Positions 4,695-8,120 of a stretch of DNA of 8,120 bases are shown in pieces; position 1 is the first letter of the stretch; every line of letters starts with the position of its first letter. A program made the position numbers and the translations under genes. The DNA is taken from positions 1 through 8,120 of the forward strand of contig CAYQJO010000197.1 of NCBI GenBank assembly GCA_964417785.1. Reading direction: 5' to 3'. The notes under the pieces were generated by a model, which saw nothing but the letters and a program-made list of their open reading frames with translations, was not told where the DNA came from and ran no database searches. Source of the stretch: DAOTUL01 sp034437435. Lineage in GTDB: Bacteria > Chloroflexota > Anaerolineae > Aggregatilineales > Phototrophicaceae.

Positions 4695-7160
4695 CTACCC
4701 ATACCGTATCCCCACCAGATGCGGGCCGGGGAGCGACAGGCCGAAGTCGGCGTAGTGCGAGCCGCCAACCGTCACCGCCTCAAAGGGGATGGCGTCGCCG
4801 TTGCAATAGACAGCCTTGACCGTCACCCCACCCGGCAGCAGCACATGACAGTCGCAGGTACGCCCGCTGCCGGTGATGTCCAGGTAGATGGCCTTGCCGG
4901 CGATGTCGTGGCGGAAGCGGTAGGCCACATAACCGCCCGACTCCGGGTAATGGCTGACCACCGACACCCGGCTCAGGTCCGCCGCCGTCCAGCGCGGCGA
5001 GAGCGTCACCCGCCGGTAAGCCGTATCGGCATCGACCGCCCCCGCCAAACCCTCGATCAGCGCGTAGACCACCGCCGCCGCGCTCCATCCGTTGGGAACG
5101 CCGTAGCTGATCGGTCCCGGCGGGAAATACACCGGATAATCGGAGATGGTCACGCCCAACACACCCCATAGGCCGCCGCTCTCGGCAGCTTCCAATGTGA
5201 TGTCGGCGATTTCCAGGTCGGGGAAGGGGTTGTTGAAGCCGTAGTTGAGCAGCGTCACATTCAGCAGCGTATCGTCCCAGCCGCGCCAGCCGACCACACT
5301 GTTGCCGTCCGGTGCCTGGGGATACTGCCATGTCGCCCAGGGCAGCACGCTGCGCCCTTCCACGATGTAATGGCAGGCGGTGCTGCCGTCGGTGTAATTG
5401 ATTATCACGCGCCCGCCCACGCCATCGCCGGTGTTATAGGCCGTGTGCAGCAGATAGATCGATTCGGCCTTGCCGTTGATGGGCAGTTCGACCTCGCGGA
5501 ACAGTTCGTCGCCGTAACCGATTCCGAGTGCGCCATGACCGGGGTAGTTGATCCGGTCGGGCATCTGGTAGGGGATACCGGCGATGTTGCGCCAGCCGTG
5601 CGGAATATCCAGCAGCGCCGTCTGCGTTTCGCCGGTCCAGCCGACCACGCCGGTGTCGGTCTCCTGCCCGGCCAGATCGATGTTGGCCCATTCGGCGATG
5701 TCGAGCGTGATAAAGCTGCGCGTGGGTGATTCCGGGATCGCGCCGGTGTAGACACTGTAGAAGCGCCCGCCGTGCCGCTGGCCGAGTTCGAGTATCCGCC
5801 GCAGAACATCCACGCCGTAATCCTCGAAGCCGTGCATGAAGGCCCCATGCGCCAGTTCACCGGCCACAATCGGCGTGACACCGCCGTTCATATACTGCCA
5901 CATGGGGCTGTGCTGCTCGAATCCGCGTGGGAACGGCGGGTAGATGGTGTACCATTCCCCCGGCGACCCCTCCGGCAGATGGTCGCGGATGCTCATGTAG
6001 GTGCGGATGATGGCGGCGGCGTGGTCGCGGTCCAGGCCCCGGTTGAGCGAATAAGCGTTGGAAAGCGACACCTGCTCGGTCTCGTCCACGCCCAGGTTGC
6101 GCTGGATCATGTCGTCTTCCGGCACATGATGGACGAAGAAACGCCCGTTCCAACTGACCGTTTCCAGGCGCTCGCGCATCTCCGCCGCCCGCTTGCGGAA
6201 TTTCTTGGCCTCCTCAACCCGACCGGCACGCTGCAACATCTCCGCCAGATAGCCGCAGGCCATGATGTAGCCGGTATTGTCGCCGAACATGACACCAAAG
6301 CGCGTTTTGTCCTTATCGACCGTCATCGGGTCGCCGTTAACGCTGTCGGCCTCGACCTGGAAATCCCAGGTGTCGATGGTGAATCCGCGCTTGAGCAGAC
6401 CGAATTTCGTGGACCAGCGGTAAGGGCTGCTGGTGGAATAATCCAGCGCCCGGATAGCGGCATCGAGCGAGTCGGCCATCCAGCCGTCGTCGCCGCTGGC
6501 CTTCCAGGTGAAGTACAGGCCCTCCACGAACAAATACTCGACGTCATTTTCCACCGGGATGCGCTTGAATTCGACCGTGCCGTTGTCGGTCACACGGATG
6601 AAATCGTCGTAATCGAAGCGGCGCGACCAGTGGTTGGCGGCGTTGCTGGCAGGATCGCGCACATCGACGTTATCCCAGATCATGCCGTCCTCGCGCTGGC
6701 TGTGGCGGTAAAGGTCGATGCCGTCCTTCAAGTGGGTGCTGAAGTATTTCATGCCCTTGAGGACATGCACATGGTCGCGCAGCCAGCGGATAAAGAAGCG
6801 GTAGATGCGCCCATCATGCCGGATGTGGCGTAGTTCGCGGCTGTCGGTCTCCGCCATCGTATAGTAGAGCATGTTGAGCAAATCGTGGAACTGGCCGCTG
6901 GTGTCGTTGATCTGCGTCTCGGCTTCCACGCACACGATGATGCGCTCGACCGGCTGGCCGCCGTCATCGTGGTGGGTAATGGCGTGGTTGCCCAGCGCCC
7001 CCGCCAGCATGATCTGCATCTCCGGCTGCGCTGGCATACGGGCATACACCTGGCGCTCGCCGTCCTCGATCTCGACGGTGCCGCCCTCGCCCACTTCGGT
7101 CAGGGTGATGGTCTCCAATGGGGCCAGCGTCTCGCCCGGTCGCAGTCCCTGTATGCGCAT
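4695..7160 (-). CDS. Six-hairpin (alpha/alpha-barrel) glycosidase-like protein (821 aa)
   Basis: Probable carbohydrate-active enzyme; I cannot assign a glycoside hydrolase family. Residues 1-85 are beta-rich. Residues about 90-480 have the helix pairs and aromatic/acidic loops of (alpha/alpha)-barrel glycosidases: FDYDDFIRV (182-190), FTIDTWDFQ (260-268), GEWYTIYPPFPRG (401-413) and QYMNGGVTPIVAGELAHGA (422-440), in which E435 is conserved-looking. Residues about 485-680 look like a beta-sandwich carrying a Gal-binding/NPCBM-like pattern (NGKAESIYLLHTAYN, 562-576). Barrel-like helices then resume (NGWSAAAVVYALIEGLAG, 690-707) before a closing beta domain. No signal peptide is present, so it is cytoplasmic. 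The ATG at 7160 is preferred over an in-frame GTG eight codons upstream (7184), because GGAG (7171-7168) lies 7 nt before it. It is transcribed alone. Confidence 0.75.
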   Translation of the reverse strand: MRIQGLRPGETLAPLETITLTEVGEGGTVEIEDGERQVYARMPAQPEMQIMLAGALGNHAITHHDDGGQPVERIIVCVEAETQINDTSGQFHDLLNMLYYTMAETDSRELRHIRHDGRIYRFFIRWLRDHVHVLKGMKYFSTHLKDGIDLYRHSQREDGMIWDNVDVRDPASNAANHWSRRFDYDDFIRVTDNGTVEFKRIPVENDVEYLFVEGLYFTWKASGDDGWMADSLDAAIRALDYSTSSPYRWSTKFGLLKRGFTIDTWDFQVEADSVNGDPMTVDKDKTRFGVMFGDNTGYIMACGYLAEMLQRAGRVEEAKKFRKRAAEMRERLETVSWNGRFFVHHVPEDDMIQRNLGVDETEQVSLSNAYSLNRGLDRDHAAAIIRTYMSIRDHLPEGSPGEWYTIYPPFPRGFEQHSPMWQYMNGGVTPIVAGELAHGAFMHGFEDYGVDVLRRILELGQRHGGRFYSVYTGAIPESPTRSFITLDIAEWANIDLAGQETDTGVVGWTGETQTALLDIPHGWRNIAGIPYQMPDRINYPGHGALGIGYGDELFREVELPINGKAESIYLLHTAYNTGDGVGGRVIINYTDGSTACHYIVEGRSVLPWATWQYPQAPDGNSVVGWRGWDDTLLNVTLLNYGFNNPFPDLEIADITLEAAESGGLWGVLGVTISDYPVYFPPGPISYGVPNGWSAAAVVYALIEGLAGAVDADTAYRRVTLSPRWTAADLSRVSVVSHYPESGGYVAYRFRHDIAGKAIYLDITGSGRTCDCHVLLPGGVTVKAVYCNGDAIPFEAVTVGGSHYADFGLSLPGPHLVGIRYG

Positions 7161-7188
7161 GGCTAATCTCCAACTATTCGACACTACG

Positions 7189-7194
7189 ATTATA
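7189..7194 (-). promoter_or_regulatory. -10 box of the glycosidase-like gene
   Basis: A perfect TATAAT on the minus strand lies 28 nt before the chosen ATG at 7160. The best -35 candidate is CTGGCA with a 19-nt spacer, which is weak. The predicted start of transcription leaves a leader of about 20 nt that includes the GGAG ribosome-binding site and supports the ATG at 7160 over the upstream GTG. Confidence 0.45.
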
Positions 7195-7232
7195 GCGCCG
7201 GGTGGGGGCAGAATGCCAGAAATGGCCTATTC

Positions 7233-7249
7233 GCATACCGGTGCAAAAA
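7233..7249 (+). repeat. 17-bp direct repeat, copy 1
   Basis: GCATACCGGTGCAAAAA here is identical to 8095-8111. The two copies are in the same orientation, 862 bp apart, and enclose the VapBC operon. The surrounding intergenic stretch 7185-7411 holds this repeat, two palindromes and no convincing gene. Confidence 0.7.
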
Positions 7250-7254
7250 TTGGC

Positions 7255-7278
7255 GGGTTCCACATGTGGAACCCCTAC
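7255..7278. repeat. Perfect 20-bp palindrome followed by CTAC
   Basis: Bases 7255-7274 are perfectly self-complementary: arms GGGTTC/GAACCC around the core CACATGTG, followed by CTAC at 7275-7278. It is the same class as 4647-4670 with a different core, and in the opposite orientation. It lies about 95 bp upstream of the glycosidase-like start codon. Confidence 0.8.
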
Positions 7279-7296
7279 CCAAAATGACGATCTGTG

Positions 7297-7322
7297 GTAG
7301 GGGACGGCCCGCGTGCCGTCCC
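7297..7322. repeat. GTAG-led inverted repeat with GGGACGGC/GCCGTCCC arms
   Basis: GTAG (7297-7300) is followed by the 8-bp arms GGGACGGC (7301-7308) and GCCGTCCC (7315-7322) with a 6-nt loop CCGCGT. The arms match those of the two palindromes inside the TIR gene at 2-21 and 74-93, so this is an intergenic member of the same interspersed family. Confidence 0.75.
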
Positions 7323-7411
7323 ACCGTAACACCCACTGCCAGCGGCGTCGGATTCAGCGTGCGCCACGTCATCACCGGCTACCGTCGTTGAGAGAGCAGA
7401 CGGCTTGCTAA

Positions 7412-7798
7412 CTACCATGCCCACCAAACAGGATACAGGCGGATTTTCGCATCATTGGTCAACAAAGTCAGGTTCTCTACGTTTGCTTGCGCAATCAACA
7501 TGCGGTCAAATGGGTCTCTGTGATGATGTGGCAATCGATCAAGCCCGTAAACGTGTTGAGCGTGGACAGACAATAGCTGCACATGATTATTCTCCACTTG
7601 CGCCCTTACCATGTCAGAGATTGGCAAAGGCAACTCCAACTTCCCCAACTGCACTTTGATTTGCATCTCCCAAATGCTTGCCGTACTCACGAAGAGCGTG
7701 TTATCCATGTCTTCGCAATACAATCTCGCTCTTTCAGTCAGTTTTGCACGGTCGTTGTCCCACCATATGAAGGTGTGGGTATCGAACAAGATGTTCAT
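7412..7798 (-). CDS. VapC-family PIN-domain toxin (128 aa)
   Basis: Probable Mg-dependent ribonuclease toxin of a type II toxin-antitoxin pair. The PIN-domain acidic residues are visible: D6 (ILFDTHTFIWW), E44 (SIWEMQIK), D95/D98 (HRDPFDRMLIAQA) and D116 (LLTNDAKI). Length and motif spacing fit the full-length family. The start ATG at 7798 overlaps the antitoxin stop as ATGA, and GAGG (7806-7803) lies 4 nt before it, so the toxin is translated after and probably coupled to the antitoxin. It is cytoplasmic with no signal peptide. The RNA target is not predictable from sequence. No clear terminator follows the stop codon. The gene appears intact. Confidence 0.9.
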   Translation of the reverse strand: MNILFDTHTFIWWDNDRAKLTERARLYCEDMDNTLFVSTASIWEMQIKVQLGKLELPLPISDMVRAQVENNHVQLLSVHAQHVYGLDRLPHHHRDPFDRMLIAQANVENLTLLTNDAKIRLYPVWWAW

Positions 7799-7995
7799 TC
7801 TTCCTCACCCAGCCAGAATGCATCTGGCAACGGCTCATCAAAATCCTCGCTCATCCAGGCATGGCCTAAATGCTCATGAAGTCCAGCCATGCGCGTTTGA
7901 CGTGGCACGAGTTCGCCAAGACGATCAATCAGTGTTTGTTTGTCATCTGGCGATAGCTGTTCGATTGCTTCTAGAATCTTGTCAAGTGTTGTCAT
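7795..7995 (-). CDS. Antitoxin partner of the PIN toxin (VapB/DUF2281-like, 66 aa)
   Basis: A small acidic-tailed protein encoded immediately before the PIN toxin, which it should bind and neutralise. The N-terminal half is helical (LDKILEAIEQLSPDDKQTLIDRLGEL, about 4-29). The C-terminal tail AWMSEDFDEPLPDAFW resembles the toxin-wrapping tail of DUF2281-type antitoxins often paired with PIN toxins. I do not see a typical AbrB or ribbon-helix-helix DNA-binding motif. The ATG at 7995 is chosen over longer readings because a strong GGAGGT (8007-8002) lies 6 nt upstream. The stop overlaps the toxin ATG by 4 bp. Self-repression through the upstream region is expected for such operons but is not shown here. 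Confidence 0.85.
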   Translation of the reverse strand: MTTLDKILEAIEQLSPDDKQTLIDRLGELVPRQTRMAGLHEHLGHAWMSEDFDEPLPDAFWLGEEE

Positions 7996-8019
7996 GATAT
8001 TACCTCCACACTCAACCCC

Positions 8020-8025
8020 ATTATA
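8020..8025 (-). promoter_or_regulatory. -10 box of the toxin-antitoxin operon
   Basis: A perfect TATAAT on the minus strand lies 24 nt before the antitoxin ATG, leaving a short leader with the GGAGGT ribosome-binding site. No matching -35 was found at 16-18 nt, which may mean that expression depends on another factor. Confidence 0.45.
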
Positions 8026-8041
8026 CTCGAACCAACGGACG

Positions 8042-8066
8042 GAGACGTACCTCAATCCCCCGTCTC
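8042..8066. repeat. Short inverted repeat upstream of the antitoxin gene
   Basis: GAGACG (8042-8047) and CGTCTC (8061-8066) are complementary 6-bp arms with a 13-nt loop, just upstream of the -10 box. This could be an operator half-site pair or a decayed interspersed palindrome; the arms are short enough that chance is possible. Confidence 0.3.
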
Positions 8067-8094
8067 GGGTGCATTTCAATATGTTGGCATGGTT

Positions 8095-8111
8095 GCATAC
8101 CGGTGCAAAAA
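8095..8111 (+). repeat. 17-bp direct repeat, copy 2
   Basis: Identical to 7233-7249 in the same orientation. Here it sits in an imperfect inverted repeat (TTGCA at 8093-8097 and TGCAA at 8104-8108) and is followed by a partial re-copy, GATGCAAAA. The window ends 9 bases later, so any longer repeat unit is cut off. Confidence 0.7.
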
Positions 8112-8120
8112 GATGCAAAA

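Noticed and set aside
5772..6833. A 353-codon plus-strand open frame opposite the glycosidase-like gene
   Set aside because: It is antisense to a clearly coding sequence with recognisable motifs, has no family signature or ribosome-binding site, and long antisense frames are common in GC-rich DNA.

Overview
The window is a GC-rich bacterial chromosomal segment with eight protein-coding genes and several short palindromic repeats. The Thr/Pro-rich extracellular linker (repeated ATPT and TPTAT-type units), the mix of TIR, flavodoxin, sugar isomerase, glycosidase and VapBC genes, and interspersed palindromes preceded by GTAGGG all suit a Chloroflexota (Anaerolineae-like) genome. This placement is an inference from style, not from a marker gene. 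No rRNA, tRNA, CRISPR array or transposase was seen.

Region 1 (1-3137) looks like a small defence cluster. A 5'-truncated plus-strand gene encodes an outer Thr/Pro-rich and beta-rich region, one membrane helix and a cytoplasmic TIR domain with a SARM1-like catalytic glutamate. Convergent to it, and overlapping its 3' end by 32 bp, is a minus-strand two-gene restriction-modification operon. It consists of a beta-class (SPPY) DNA methyltransferase followed, through an ATGA stop/start overlap, by an endonuclease with the Cys4 and ExQ signatures of the NotI family. The methyltransferase has an extended -10 promoter placed so close to its ATG that the mRNA may be leaderless. A strong 12-bp hairpin lies just upstream of it.

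Region 2 (3138-4597) is a divergent pair sharing an AT-rich promoter region: a short flavodoxin-domain protein (minus) and a xylose-isomerase-like TIM-barrel sugar phosphate isomerase/epimerase (plus).

Region 3 (4598-7411) is dominated by an 821-residue cytoplasmic (alpha/alpha)-barrel glycosidase-like protein on the minus strand. It appears to have a beta-sandwich inserted into the barrel. The gene is bracketed by two perfect 20-bp palindromes that share outer arms and point in opposite directions. A second palindrome family (GGGACGGC...GCCGTCCC) occurs upstream of it and also, twice, inside the coding sequence of the TIR gene.

Region 4 (7412-8120) is a VapBC-type toxin-antitoxin operon on the minus strand with ATGA-coupled genes, a -10 box and a strong Shine-Dalgarno sequence. 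It is flanked by 17-bp direct repeats.

The most notable points are the compact NotI-like restriction-modification system beside a membrane TIR protein, the palindromic element carried in-frame inside a coding sequence, and the repeats bracketing the glycosidase and VapBC genes.
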